Of a stretch of 64,000 nucleotides of DNA, positions 52,311 through 63,741 are shown piece by piece. A program made the position numbers and the translations under genes. Origin of the DNA: Haliclona indistincta (Eukaryota > Porifera > Demospongiae > Haplosclerida > Chalinidae); contig OZ024787.1 in the NCBI GenBank assembly GCA_964017065.1, positions 3,996,503 through 4,060,502 on the forward strand, in the 5' to 3' direction. Numbering within the stretch: the first letter of the stretch is position 1; every line of letters begins with the position of its first letter. A model generated the notes under the pieces. The model was given only the letters and a program-made list of their open reading frames with translations, searched no databases and was not told the DNA's origin.

Positions 52311-53501
52311 ATGGCTGCACGCAAGTCCCGCAAGTCGCGGTTTTTCTCTGGGAGCTCAGAGGCGCGGGAGAGCAGGTTCCAGGAGAGCGAGCTCATTCAC
52401 TCGCCGCCGGCAAGTAACGTAAAGAAGTCGTCTCACTTCGATCGCACAGCGAGTGTGGGATGCGTGGGGTACCTTGCTGTTTTGCTTGTCTTTGTCGTCT
52501 TCATACTGTTCGTGGCGATGGGGATCCGTTTCTCAGGACTGCACAGTTGGATTCCCTATACTATGACACTAGGCGATACTACCCTAGTACCATCGAGTAG
52601 TTTATGGTGTGAGCAGATGATAGTAACTGGCAGTAACCGCGCTGGCAACCCACCCCTCACTCTTTCACTCTATCTTACCAACGAAGAACCCCAAATAACC
52701 AAACAAGCTCCGTTCAAAATCGTGGAAACGTTCGCAATCGACCACACGATGCCTCTGTATGCTCAATCACTGGGCTGGAACAATTACAACTACGATTTCA
52801 GTGACATTGACACCACACCAAACTTTGTATCATGGAAATTCCATCTTTATCAAAATTCAGAGTTCACTTTGGAAGATGCTTGCATTGAATCTGGAGGCAA
52901 TGCTGAATTCCTTCTTATCCCAGGAGATGAAGATTTTAAAGCATGGCTCGCCAATGAGCTAAAACCACAAATAGTAGTGCATATCTCGTCTTGTGCAGTC
53001 ATAGGTTCAGGGGCATCACTTCGTTTTGAATACATAAGCCCGCAAGAGGACAACTACTACTTCATTTTCCACCCCAAAGACTTGACGCCTCCTCAAATAA
53101 GCACAGTGATGGTCTTTGAAAGATGGGAGTACTCAACTGCAGGCCTCGAAGGAGCGGCAAACTGCACCATCACGACCAATCAGCTCCACGACCCTTGCAA
53201 CATTAATCCGGTTGATTTCTACTTCTACGTGCTGCTGGTTGCTCAAAGAGATCCTTCACACAACATCACATACGGAACAATGGCTGACTTTGACATGATG
53301 TGTTTCGCTCGTGGTTCAACCTATGCAATCATCTTTTTTGCTCCCGTTATATCGCTGGCGATAATTGGAGCCGCCATCTTGTGCCTCTGTCTGAGAAGGA
53401 AGCGAAGACACAATAACTACAGCATAATCGCCAATACGCCGAGGAGAGAACCATCCTATGTACATTTGCCTCCTCCTCCTTATTCTCCGTCTGTTCTTTA
53501 G
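52311..53501 (+). CDS. Divergent APD-like protein with basic N-terminus and PPPY
   Basis: 396 residues from ATG 52311 (MAARKSRKSR, good context cgatgg); the frame upstream to 52278 has no ATG. Basic, Ser-rich cytoplasmic part 1-46, TM1 50-70, ectodomain with conserved spacing but changed words (TLGDTTLVPSSSLWCEQM, SWKFHLYQNSEFTLE, FLLIPGDEDFKAWL, EDNYYFIFHP, ERWEYSTAG), a long TM2 and a short basic tail with PPPY (388-391). It lacks the DWEEN motif and the Gly/His tract, so it is the most distant member. Confidence 0.83.
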   Translation: MAARKSRKSRFFSGSSEARESRFQESELIHSPPASNVKKSSHFDRTASVGCVGYLAVLLVFVVFILFVAMGIRFSGLHSWIPYTMTLGDTTLVPSSSLWCEQMIVTGSNRAGNPPLTLSLYLTNEEPQITKQAPFKIVETFAIDHTMPLYAQSLGWNNYNYDFSDIDTTPNFVSWKFHLYQNSEFTLEDACIESGGNAEFLLIPGDEDFKAWLANELKPQIVVHISSCAVIGSGASLRFEYISPQEDNYYFIFHPKDLTPPQISTVMVFERWEYSTAGLEGAANCTITTNQLHDPCNINPVDFYFYVLLVAQRDPSHNITYGTMADFDMMCFARGSTYAIIFFAPVISLAIIGAAILCLCLRRKRRHNNYSIIANTPRREPSYVHLPPPPYSPSVL

Positions 53502-54731
53502 GCTATGCTCTGTAAAATACATCTAGTTCCTTTCATGTTTGTGCGTGTTTGTTATCAAAACTGCAGATATTATCGATTCATATCAAATGTTTTAACAAAC
53601 TCAATACAAACCACAGCTAAGGAAAGGGCATGCAAACAGCTTCAATTTCAGCTTGAAACTTTGTGCATGATTATGTATTTTTTGTTGCTATTTGAGTATT
53701 CCACAGAAAACTGAAATTCCTCGATTCTAGTGCTGGTTTCTTGCTGCTTTTTAAAATCCAGAGATAACTGTTGTTGTAGCAAAGCAGTGCATCTGATGTA
53801 ACCACCATATACTCAGCTAAAAAAGGTGGAGCATGTACTTGCACAGGTCATGCTATTATGGATGTGACCAGGCTAGGTCTGGTGCATAGCTTAGGATCAC
53901 AGTGCATACTGTATCGAGCTACAGTATAGCTTAGGAAACGGCTGTCTTTGGTTGTTAGCACCTGCATTGTGCAGATTGAACCACGACTAGTGAAGAAATA
54001 GCAGTTTTTCACTGGTACAACCTAACAGCTTTTTAGTCGCTCGGAACAGATTTTGCACGGAACTTTGACACCACTTATCACTGAGTACAGATATGGTCAT
54101 TTAGTAGCCAGTACATCACATGAGAATTTGTTCACAAGGTGTCGTCATTGTTTGCTTAAAGCAACTTTAGAGTACATCTGTGATATGACTACTGTACAGG
54201 CTGTGAGAGCCTGTATTAGCTAATCTGTGTAAGTATATCGAAGTGCTAGAAGTGTGTGAATCAGCTGAGATATGTAAACTTCAAAACAGATGAACAAGTT
54301 CGCATTACAGCGCATTATCTGATCCATTGTACCTGATACTGGCATGGAACACACAACTACAGTAGATTGCCCTATTGGGAACATGTGCTAATAATATTGG
54401 TAATGTTTTGAATCATATCTACTAGACATAGAAAATAATCATAGTGGAACAACTCCCTACATGCACGTATAGACTATCATAGTCCTTGTGAGGTGCCTGG
54501 CTGCACCAGACAGTCCAAACGTTTGACATGCTTCATGCTGTCCATTTAGCAAGAACTTGCATTATGAAAACAATTATTGTTACTACATAAATACAATACT
54601 AATCTATTTACAGTTACATCACTAAACTTGTGTGCCTGATAAAGAAGCAAGCACACCAGTATAATATATTATCCTAGGAAGCTCCGTTGGTACAATAATG
54701 CTGTGTGTGTGTGTGGTAGTCTCGTGCTCTT
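53502..54731. other. Intergenic
   Basis: Separates the APD-like array from UQCRC2. No gene, RNA or repeat that I can support. Confidence 0.45.
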
Positions 54732-56853
54732 CTACTTCAGTTTAACCCCTGAGAGCAGCTGATCCAATCGTGGGACAGATATGAGGTTGCCGTGTGCAAC
54801 CAGGGTCGCCTTGGTGCCAAACAGCATCTTAGCATACTGGATTGAGAAATGACGGGACTGAACTAAAACACACACACGTGCAATAACTTTGAACTGATTG
54901 TTCTAAAATCTAAACCCATTATGCACTGGTTCAACCACAAAATAATCACAACACTTCCGCTAATAATTGTTATTCTAACAAAGAACTTGAAATACAAAGC
55001 TGAACCAGTTTATATAATCCTTTAAATATTTATGTTAAAAGCAACTTCGGATTAACTAGGGAATATAAAAAGTCAGCTACATACACATAATTACATTATA
55101 ATTGAAACAAAAGTGCCAATGTGTTGAAACTGGTATCGATAGACAACAAGTGGAAACTTGATTTCATAATTATGCAAACAATTATTGTATGAACCATTCT
55201 GGTAAGTAAACACTCTTGTGAACTGTGGTAGAGAATATAATACACTCACCGATGCTACATTCTCAGCTGTGATCTTGTCTATCATTGCTGCACAGTCCGT
55301 GAGAGGAGTATAAGCACCGAAAAGAGATGCCTACAAGAAATGAAATTATTTAAAAGTGTGTTTTATTATGCACTGACATGCAGGGACATAACTAGAGTAG
55401 AGAGACCGAGGAGGTGTGCTTGCACGGACAATTTTGAATTATTATTCACGAGAGTTACGCATGCCTTTTTGAGTCATGCTATAAGACCAAAATGGTAATA
55501 GCTATAGCACTGTGTAATAGCTGTCTAGCTAGCATGTGAGAGCTGGAGATCCGTAGGCAGCTAGTGGAAGGTGAATATTAATTTTCGGCAAAGTGAGAAG
55601 GCAAGCGCCTCCTTTTCCTCAATACTACATGTAGTTACAATTTAGAGACCACACTGTGTATTTGTACACGGCATTTCTAGTACATGGTCTCGAACGAAGA
55701 TAAGCGAATGCAAGTAAATTTACGTGAACGGTCTTGAGTATCAACCGTTACTGACCATGCCATTGTGTGATATACAGCTAGTTGCAGTTGCATTTGTGTG
55801 CTATACCTGTAGTCCAATATCTTCTAATAGTGATGATTGGCTTTCTTGGTACATAAGATACTCCGCCTTGAGCTGGTTCCTACATGTGATAGAAAAAATC
55901 ATCATACTAGTGCTGGGACCAAGGTTTGAAAATTCGAACAGTCGTTCGTAAACATTCAAAGTTTTTATCTCCTTTTGAACATTCATGCCACACCCACTAT
56001 TGCTCAAAAATGCTATTTATTATACATAGACATGTCATTAATTTTGATATTGAAGAACAATTTCAATCTTTAGTGAGGTCATAAAACTTAGTTTTCCATC
56101 ATAAAGATGTGTTTTGTTACCATCAATGCACTAAGAATGATTCGAATATTCGTTTTTTTGTTCAACAGAATGTTTGATAGTTCACTTAGTACATTCGTCC
56201 CACCCTACAGTTCATACTATACTACAGTGCATTACATCTCCTAGCTGACAATAAAACAACAAAGCAGAAAATGTACGATACATGAAGGGCACACTTGAGC
56301 AAGTAGACACACAAAATGGACAAGACAGAAGATCAGATACAGTAAAAATTGAGAAATGTAGAGTATTCACAGATACATTGCAAGCTGATGATTAAACATA
56401 ATTTATTAAGGAAAAGAGAGTTGGGCGTACTTTGCTCGTGACAGATCAGTTGATGAAATATCGCCTTGTGCTACTTTACTGAATTCAAGCATAGCTGTCC
56501 TGAGCACCTACATGTGAAAGGAATGAGACAGAGAAAAAGAAGGAGGGAGAAAGGAAGAGAGATTCATATACTCTAGTGTATAAAACAAGCCAACTAATTC
56601 TGTACTTTGACCTAAAACATAGTTCTCAATATATTATTTCTAGTCACACCCTTTTGAAGAGAGCTTTTGATTTTTGACCAGATGTGTGCTAACAAGATTG
56701 CAATCATTGCACACAGTTTAGTGTCATGCTATACATGTGTGATTGTGACGTGTTCATCTTGTGTACCTGTCCCATATCTTTGCCGTGAGATATAGCATAA
56801 AAGCCGAACAATCCATTGTTAGCATGAGATACATTGAGTGCATTGACCTGGAG

Positions 56854-56902
<49 letters not shown>

Positions 56903-59900
56903 GGGAGGAAGAGGAGGAGGAGAGGGAGAGAGAGAGAGGGAGTGAGGGAGAGAGGGAGGGGGAGAGAGGGGAGGGGGAGAGGGGAAGGGAGGGAGAGAGA
57001 GATGGAGAGAGGGTGGAAGGGAGGGAGGAGGAGAGGGAGAGATGGAGGGAGGGAGAGGGTGGAAGGGAGGGAGGAGGAGAGGGAGGGAGTGAGAGAGGGA
57101 GGGGGAGAGGGAGAGAGAGAGGGGGAGGAGGAGGAGAGAGGGAGAGAGGAAGGAAGAGAGGTGGAGGAGGAGAGGGAGAGAGGAGAGGGAGGAAGGGAGA
57201 TGGAGGAAGGAGGAGAGGGAGGGAGAGAGGGAGAGAGGAGGAGGAGGGAGACGAAGGGAGAGAGGAGAGTAAGGGGAAGATGCAAGTCATGCAACAGCAT
57301 TCATCATAGTACATGTTCTCACCGTAAAAGGATCTTGCACTGATCCAGCGACTGCCTTGCTCAGTCTGGCACTAGCTGTGTTGCTACCCCACTTCAGGAA
57401 TGGACCACATCCCAACACATGCTGTGGACACAGACAATGTCAACACCTGCTACCAAATGTATCACACAGTGAATAAATCCCCAAAAATATTTTCCTATAC
57501 CAAGCACATCGCACATAGTATAAGGTATGCACAGATGTGCTACTCATATGCACAGCAGTATGCTACCAAATGTATCACACAGTGAATCATGAGGATAGCT
57601 ACATTGTGTTGTGCTCTCAATCATTAACATTACCATTGTACCACAACCGCTCAACTTCTACAAAATCCCCAAAAACAATATTCCTATACCAAGCACATTG
57701 CACATAAGTATCAGGTACGCACAGGTGGTGTACAAATACACTAAGATTGCTGTTTTCTCATGCTCAAGCAGCACATTATACTACTACTATAATGTGTGTG
57801 ATCTTTGAACCTACTTCTATGCGTGACTATTCTGCTGTTGCCGTGTTGCATTTATAAGCACACTAATGAGTGAACTCATAAAAAGAATTTTGTCATCATA
57901 CGAACATGTTAGTTGACTGAAAAAATGTAACATTGCTTACACAATGAAAAAATGTGACCATACCACACATACTGTATACAGTGGAACTCTCTAAGGCGGA
58001 CACCATCGGGATCAACAAAAATCGTCCATTATAGAGAGGGTGTCCTCTGGTCAGGGGTTTATTATACATTATGTGGGTTATATCTGGGATTCAGTAAGTG
58101 TCCATTATGGAGGGATGTGGGGTGTCCGGGTTCCACTGTATATTCGGCATTTACAAGTAACATTATTAATTTTTTACGTTGCATTAGCAGATTTTTGATT
58201 TTTTGTGGGCACTAATCATGACTAATGGGAAATTGAGTGTGGGACATTGGGTGTTTCAATTCTGTTCACTTTTGTGGACCAAGATACTGTTAGTTATGCT
58301 ATAGACAGTCTAACAATGCTATAAAGTGATGAGCATCACCTTAGGGCTGAAACGAATAACACATTTTCATGTTCGAATAGTCACTAGCTAAAACGAACGA
58401 ATAGTCGAATACTCTATTATCGGAATAAAACTAGTTCTAGCAACCAGTGTGCAAGAACAAAATAATTAAGTTAGAAAGTTGTATATCAACATAAAGTCAG
58501 GGCTCAGGCTTGATTTGTGGACTGGTTACAAATAGCCCAAGTTTCCCAACTGCTAAAAGACTTCAAACGAATATTCGAATAGCTGCAATATAGCATTCGA
58601 ATACTGTCAAAACGATCGAATAGTCGAATAGTACAAGTATTCGTTTCAGCCCTAATCACCTTCATGGTGTCTCTTCATCATGTACAGTGGAGCCCTCTAA
58701 ATCGGGACTCACAACAGTCCCGATTTCAAACATACAAACTGGGATCAAATACATAACAGTGGGTGTGAGACTGAACACATCAGTTAAACATGCATTTCAG
58801 CCTTCCGTGATCTCTGTAATCGTGTAGAGCCGCCATTGCCTACCTGCAGCACACCAGCAGCAAGTATGTCATCTATATTTCCTAGATAAGAGGGACCTTT
58901 ACTGGCCACAGCAACATGAGCCAGAGGAGACCCACTGTCAAGAAACATCTCCCTACCTGACAACACGAAAATAAGACCAATATTATGAAAAGTACACAAG
59001 AGTACATTTGAAGAGTGAAAATCTGAACAGTTCTACCAGGAGCGTATAAGGGGAAAGAGCGTTCAACTGCTGTATTCGCTATATTGAAATCTAAACTAAA
59101 AGTCCGCTGCCATGTGCTGTTGCTACTTGGAACCTGGGCCTTCTTTGCACATTGTGGCTGCTCGCTATTTCCTCCTATACACTCAGCCACGCTTCGTCCT
59201 GCCCGCTTCCAGCCAAAAAAGCGAGCATTCAGCCAGAGCCATGATCGCCGTCTTAGGAAGGTTTTTGCAGCACAAGCAGAGGACTAGATTTCTTTATCCA
59301 CAGTTGAACGCTCCTTCCCCTTATACGCTGCTCCTGGTTCTACTTACCTCCTATATATTCTGATGGAGGCATTACAGGAGCAACACCAGCATTGAGAGAT
59401 GATAGCCGACTCTCACATTGCTTGACTAGTTCAGAGTGATCAACACCTAAGTAAGAGAGAGAAAGGAACTAGATGAGAGTATGGGTGGGTGGGTGGGTGA
59501 GTGTATGGGTGGGTGAGTGAGTGTATGGGTGGGTGAGTGAGTGTATGGGTGGGTGAGTGAGTGTATGGGTGGGTGAGTGAGTGGATGGGTGGGTGAGTGA
59601 GTGGATGGGTGGGTGAATGGATGGATGACACTCACTGACCTACACCCACAACTGTCATGTTCTTAGTTCTAAACCATCGATCATAATGAGCTCTTAACTG
59701 TGAAGAAAACAACACATACATTTTAGTACTGTAATATAATTATTTGAAACACATACGTCACTGGCTGTGAATTTCCCCGCATTGTACTGTGGGCAATTAA
59801 TGGGATTACTAAGTCCTCCCCTAAAGAGAGAAAGATGGTGTGCCCTCACATGCTGAGTGGAGAAGTGTACTTACTGAAACGCAGCCTTGTGGAGTCCCTC

Positions 59901-59910
59901 CATCACAACT

Positions 59911-59941
<31 letters not shown>

Positions 59942-60230
59942 GGGGGGAAGGGGTGAGTGAGTAAGGAAGACAGTGAGGAGTGGGAGAAAATGTATGAAGG
60001 AGAGGGAGAGAGGGAGAAAGGGAAAGAGAGAGATAAGAAGGGAGGAAGAAAAGACAGTTTAGTTGTCACTGAAGTACGGAATTTGTCTCACTGACCAGTC
60101 CTAGGTTGTGTGAGAGCTAAGCTTGTTTCACTCTTGATCCTTTCGGCCTGATCAGCAATCTATGAACAAAAGGTAGCATAAAAGCAACCACACAACAGCA
60201 CAAAAATCAGGTTTATTACATGTACATATC

Positions 60231-60315
<85 letters not shown>

Positions 60316-61823
60316 ATGTGAGCAAAGTAACATGACAGGTATACATGTACTAGATTATCTATTCTATGCTGTCAAAAAGCAACTGTTTCTGCGTAGCTCT
60401 TATCTGATCGTCATAGTTGAAATTTAAGAAGACAGAAACAACAAAACAGGGTCACAATTATTGAGTCACTTCTCTCACCTCCCAATCTTTGAAAGCCGGG
60501 AAGCACACTGCATTGCCGAGATTGTCCATAACTTGATCTCTTCAAGAAAGAAAACAAACATAACACATACCTCTGCAAAGCACCTCTAAACTCACAGATT
60601 GCCTCTCATGAATTTAGCAGAGTATATCAAATGGTCTCTTGTAGAATCAGCACTAAAGAGAGGTAGAGAAAAAGATACATGTGTATAACTGTTGTTACCA
60701 AAAGTACCCAAACAGTAGCCTCGTCCCCAGTCCCTCAAAAGAGGGCCTAGTATACACTGACTGCGCATGCTCCAGATTTCCCAGATTTTCTGGGGAAATA
60801 GGATACCTTCGGTACACGTCCGTACCACGTATGACGTAGTAAATAATACAGCTCACTGTCAGTGAACAGCTGCTGGTCAGCTACGCTCGAGCCCCTCCTA
60901 GAGCATTATAGAGATGTCGTTTGAGGATGCTCTATCTTTTGCGCTCCAGTCGTTGGTGTGTAGCTTCACGCTGAAGGCGGAAGGTACGACTCCTGTAACG
61001 CATTTTCCCGAGCGTGCGTAGTTTAGTGTATACCAGGCCCTCTTTTGAGGGACTGGGGGCGAGGCTAACCCAAACAGTAAATCAGAAAATAATCAGATCG
61101 CCTTTTTCTCATTATAATTACTTCCACGGACTACCAACAATCAATCATAAAAAACAGTAGTCAGGTAAAATCACAGCAACTCATGTGCACAAATCAGGCC
61201 ATGACCGTACCTCAAGGATCCTCCAAGGTAGTCTACCTCTCGTAATTGGAGAAATGTGGTTTTTTCTTTAGTACTCTGTGAGTGTCCACCAATAATAATA
61301 CCAGTTTACGAGTTCATGCTCGTTCTCACCAGATAGGCAGAGTTTCTGAGCAGGTGTGTAATGCCGCGCTGTTCGTATGATTCCACACTACTGCCCGCCC
61401 TCACAAGTATAGCAACATCACTGTATGGGGAGTTGTTCTCCAGTGAGGCTACAGTGAGGTCATTGGTGAGCTTGCTAATCTGGAGAGAGGAGCAGGGAGG
61501 GAGAGTGGGAGGAGAGAGGAAGGGAAGGAGTGAGAGAGGTTACATTGTGTGTGTGTGTGCGTGTGTGGTGTGAGTGTGTGTGTGACAGGCACTACCTTCA
61601 CTTCCTCGGTTGGTCTACGAGAGGGAACGGAGGCGAGGAGATTAGGATCATGATAGTCAGTGGCCTGGGTGAGCGGCACAGCGGCTGCTGCGCTCACCCA
61701 TCGCTAAAGAAAAGACAACAAAAGACACAAAGTCAAGAAAGATACATTAGACGAGCTATGGTGAGCTCCTACCCTTGCAAATCTGCTGGAAAGTTGAGCG
61801 GTCCTCCAAGAAACTGACGCCAT
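54732..61823 (-). CDS. UQCRC2: Cytochrome b-c1 complex subunit 2 (core protein 2)
   Basis: Eighteen coding exons, all with GT-AG ends and matching phases: 61773-61823, 61596-61703, 61330-61479, 61211-61275, 60596-60652, 60479-60539, 60096-60159, 59875-59908, 59757-59820, 59640-59697, 59348-59446, 58844-58956, 57323-57421, 56767-56847, 56431-56507, 55807-55879, 55250-55330, 54732-54857. The total is 486 residues (human about 453). The N-terminus (MASVSWRTAQLSSRFARRWV) fits a mitochondrial presequence. M16-family words: ASLENNSPYSDVAILVRAGS, RGITHLLRN, HVLGCGPFLKWGSN, NNGLFGFYAIS, NQLKAEYLM, LVAHGNL. THLLRN replaces the HxxEH zinc site, the mark of core 2 rather than a processing peptidase. Role: structural subunit of complex III in the inner membrane. 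Confidence 0.88.
56850..57290. repeat. GA-rich polypurine tract in UQCRC2 intron
   Basis: Starts with a (GA)n run and continues as degenerate gagggag units for over 400 bp. Long open frames on both strands (poly Glu/Arg/Gly or Ser/Pro/Leu) are artefacts. Confidence 0.9.
57976..58140. mobile_element. Mariner-like MITE in UQCRC2 intron
   Basis: Ends tacagtggaactctct and gggttccactgta, flanked by TA; same family as in the dispanin spacers. Confidence 0.75.
58341..58655. mobile_element. MITE with ttagggctgaaacgaata ends
   Basis: Perfect 18-bp inverted ends (ttagggctgaaacgaata and tattcgtttcagccctaa), with tcacc on both sides as possible target duplication. The interior has cgaatag repeats. Similar to hAT-type MITEs. 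Confidence 0.7.
59473..59628. repeat. gggtgagtgagtgtatgggt minisatellite
   Basis: About seven 20-bp units in a UQCRC2 intron next to the donor of exon 59348-59446. Confidence 0.9.
60232..60315. repeat. CA then CT microsatellite
   Basis: (CA)n followed by (CT)n in an intron; a GA run also lies at 59909-59940 and a GT run at 61548-61585. Confidence 0.9.
60716..61067. mobile_element. MITE with long TIRs and 10-bp target duplication
   Basis: Ends tagcctcgtccccagtccct and its mirror agggactgggggcgaggcta; arms of about 45 bp. acccaaacag stands on both sides. The long duplication fits a Mutator-type element. It lies in the intron between exons 60596-60652 and 61211-61275. Confidence 0.85.
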
Positions 61824-61914
61824 TTTGTTGAGGACAATACAATGTACAAGCGTGAACGAGAGAATACGGGAGTGCGCGATCAACAACAAAATATACGGCG
61901 ACTAGGGCAATCCA
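61824..61914. promoter_or_regulatory. 91-bp bidirectional promoter
   Basis: The UQCRC2 ATG (61823, minus) and PIGX ATG (61915, plus) are 91 bp apart and divergent, so promoter and both 5' UTRs must share this DNA or overlap the genes. No TATA is seen, in contrast to the dispanin genes. Confidence 0.7.
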
Positions 61915-62685
61915 ATGCTTCTCTTCTATAGACTGCTTTTGTGAGTTTTTACTGCTTATCAGCATAAAATTACAACACTCACTCAATTTTAGGCTAGCTG
62001 TTGGGCTAGTCGCCAGTTCATGCGAAGAGCTGTGCTCACAGGAGTGCCTACGCAAGATAAAGTCGTGCACAGAATTACATGTGGAAAACGGTGTTGAGGC
62101 TAATTTCAAATTAACCGGAGCTGGGTTTCACAGGTAAGTGTGTACATACATGTGTATATGCATAGGTGATTTTGATATTATTTTGTTGCCTACAATTAGA
62201 AATGTAGTTGTGTCTGTAAAATTGAAGAGAATACCTGAAGATGTAGATGTAGCAAGCATTATTTTTCTATTTCACATTTCAAAGAACGTCTATTTTGATA
62301 TGGATGAGGTCAGTCATTATGCTTGCATGATTTTTGTCTTGGTGATCCGCTTGTTTTCTGCAGTTAACAACTCCAGGATCTCTAGTAGGAGAGGTGGGTA
62401 TGATTGTACCTTGTGTTGTGCTCATGCAACAATCCAAATGATTATTATAACCTGGTTATACTAGAAAATGAGCTAAGTTGCCAAAATTAAAAAAAATTTC
62501 ACTAAGTCATCATTCCTTGTAAAGCTCGCCAAGTTTATGTGCTATAATGGTATTGTTCTTTCTCTGATAATATTTCCTTGTTCACAGATGGTACACTTTG
62601 ATCACATCAGTACTGAGCTACCATCAGATGTAGCCAGAGATCATGAAGTGCTGTACTATGGCAAGATGAACTGCTCTGGAAAATG
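61915..62685 (+). CDS. PIGX: PIG-X homologue, GPI mannosyltransferase I subunit (5' part)
   Basis: Exons 61915-61940, 61993-62133, 62200-62308, 62364-62393 and 62588-62685 join in phase with GT-AG ends. The product starts with a signal peptide (MLLFYRLLLLAVGLVASSC), then a luminal domain: TGAGFHRNVVVSVKL, NVYFDMDELTTPGSLVGEMV, DHISTELPSDVARDHEVLYY. The order GFHR, Y-D-EL and HEVLYY matches mammalian PIG-X, which stabilises PIG-M in ER mannosylation of GPI anchors (family knowledge). The 3' exons, including the expected C-terminal TM, are not in the window; the next intron starts at 62686 and contains mobile-element debris. Confidence 0.75.
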
Positions 62686-63055
62686 GTCAGTGCATAATTA
62701 TTAACCTTGAATTTTTATTTCTTATGAAAAGATGCTGGATAGAGGAAAATTGACTTAGGTCATTAAATTTTAGAGGATATGATGTACATAATTATACTAG
62801 CTGGAATGAAAGTTCTGCCATGCTTCTGATTGTATTAACTGCACTTAGACTATAGACTTTTTTCAAAATTCCACACATTGGAGGCATTTGAGGGGAAAAG
62901 TTGGCAGATAGCATTTTCTGACCCAATTTTTCATGCTGAATTCAAATATGCTGTCTGCCAAAGCAGCTGAAACATTGTTTAATAGTTAATTGTACATTTT
63001 TATTTTTAATGATATTCATTGTAAACAATGTGTTTATAACAACTAAAAATGATTG

Positions 63056-63740
63056 TCACACAATTCCTTCTTCCATCTTCCAACCCATGCTTTCGGGATT
63101 TGGTATCGTGGGATAGGCCAAATGAGCTTGCCTCCATACTGCTGCTTGATAATGGGCACGTTGAATGTGAAAGTAGAGAGCATCACTAGTCGGCGGTAGC
63201 GATTCTGGCGACGGTGTCTTGTTAAAAAGTATCAATCTTGCTTCATTGGTATTTCTCACACTGGTGAGGTTGTAAAGTTTGCAGATAAACTGCTCAGTAT
63301 TCTGTATTGTTTCAGCTGTCAATTCACCTTTTCCTAAGTTTTCCAAAAGACGATGATGTGTCCAAAAAGTCTCTTCTTACTATGGCCAGGCTATGTATGA
63401 TGTATAGTGTCACAGCCAGTCAATGCATGGAATGCTAGAATAGACTCTCTTGTATCTGAATTGTAAGCCATAATGATTAACTATTTCATGGATGGGAATA
63501 TATTGCCTCTACTTAGCTGTCCCTGTTTTGAACCAAAGCTGGGTACAAGTCATTCTACGGAAGTGACCTAACAGCAAAGCAATCACATACACTGCACCAC
63601 TATTTTGTCTGTGTGGTTTTCGACACAATGGAGAACTATTCTGGTGTCTGCCTGTTCATGTCGTGCTTCAAGTGGTTCTGTGTCTATATCTGAGTGAGAT
63701 GACTCTACCGTTTCATGTCCATCAAGTCGTTCTGCTGTGG
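63056..63740 (-). pseudogene. Remnant of mobile-element gene, minus half
   Basis: Frames shift repeatedly, but a coherent series of motifs runs in order on the minus strand: HEQADTRIVLHCVE, then FRRMTCTQLWFKTGTAK, then an AFHALTGCDT-type stretch, then ENLGKGELTAETIQNTEQFI and SLPPTSDALYFHIQRAHYQA up to NPESMGWKMEEGIV. I recognise these as the C-terminal half of the repetitive protein family whose other end has a CXC cluster, which is absent here. Stops and indels make it non-functional. Confidence 0.6.
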
Positions 63741-63741
63741 A

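Noticed and set aside
56704..57343. Long open frames on both strands (Ser/Pro/Leu-rich or Glu/Arg/Gly-rich, up to 198 codons)
   Set aside because: Produced by the GA polypurine repeat within a UQCRC2 intron; no non-repeat sequence is coded.
59440..59635. His/Pro/Thr-rich repeat proteins on the minus strand
   Set aside because: Frames of the 20-bp minisatellite in an intron.
62138..62464. 108-codon plus-strand frame
   Set aside because: Runs from a PIGX intron through the exon at 62200-62308 into the next intron; replaced by the spliced model.
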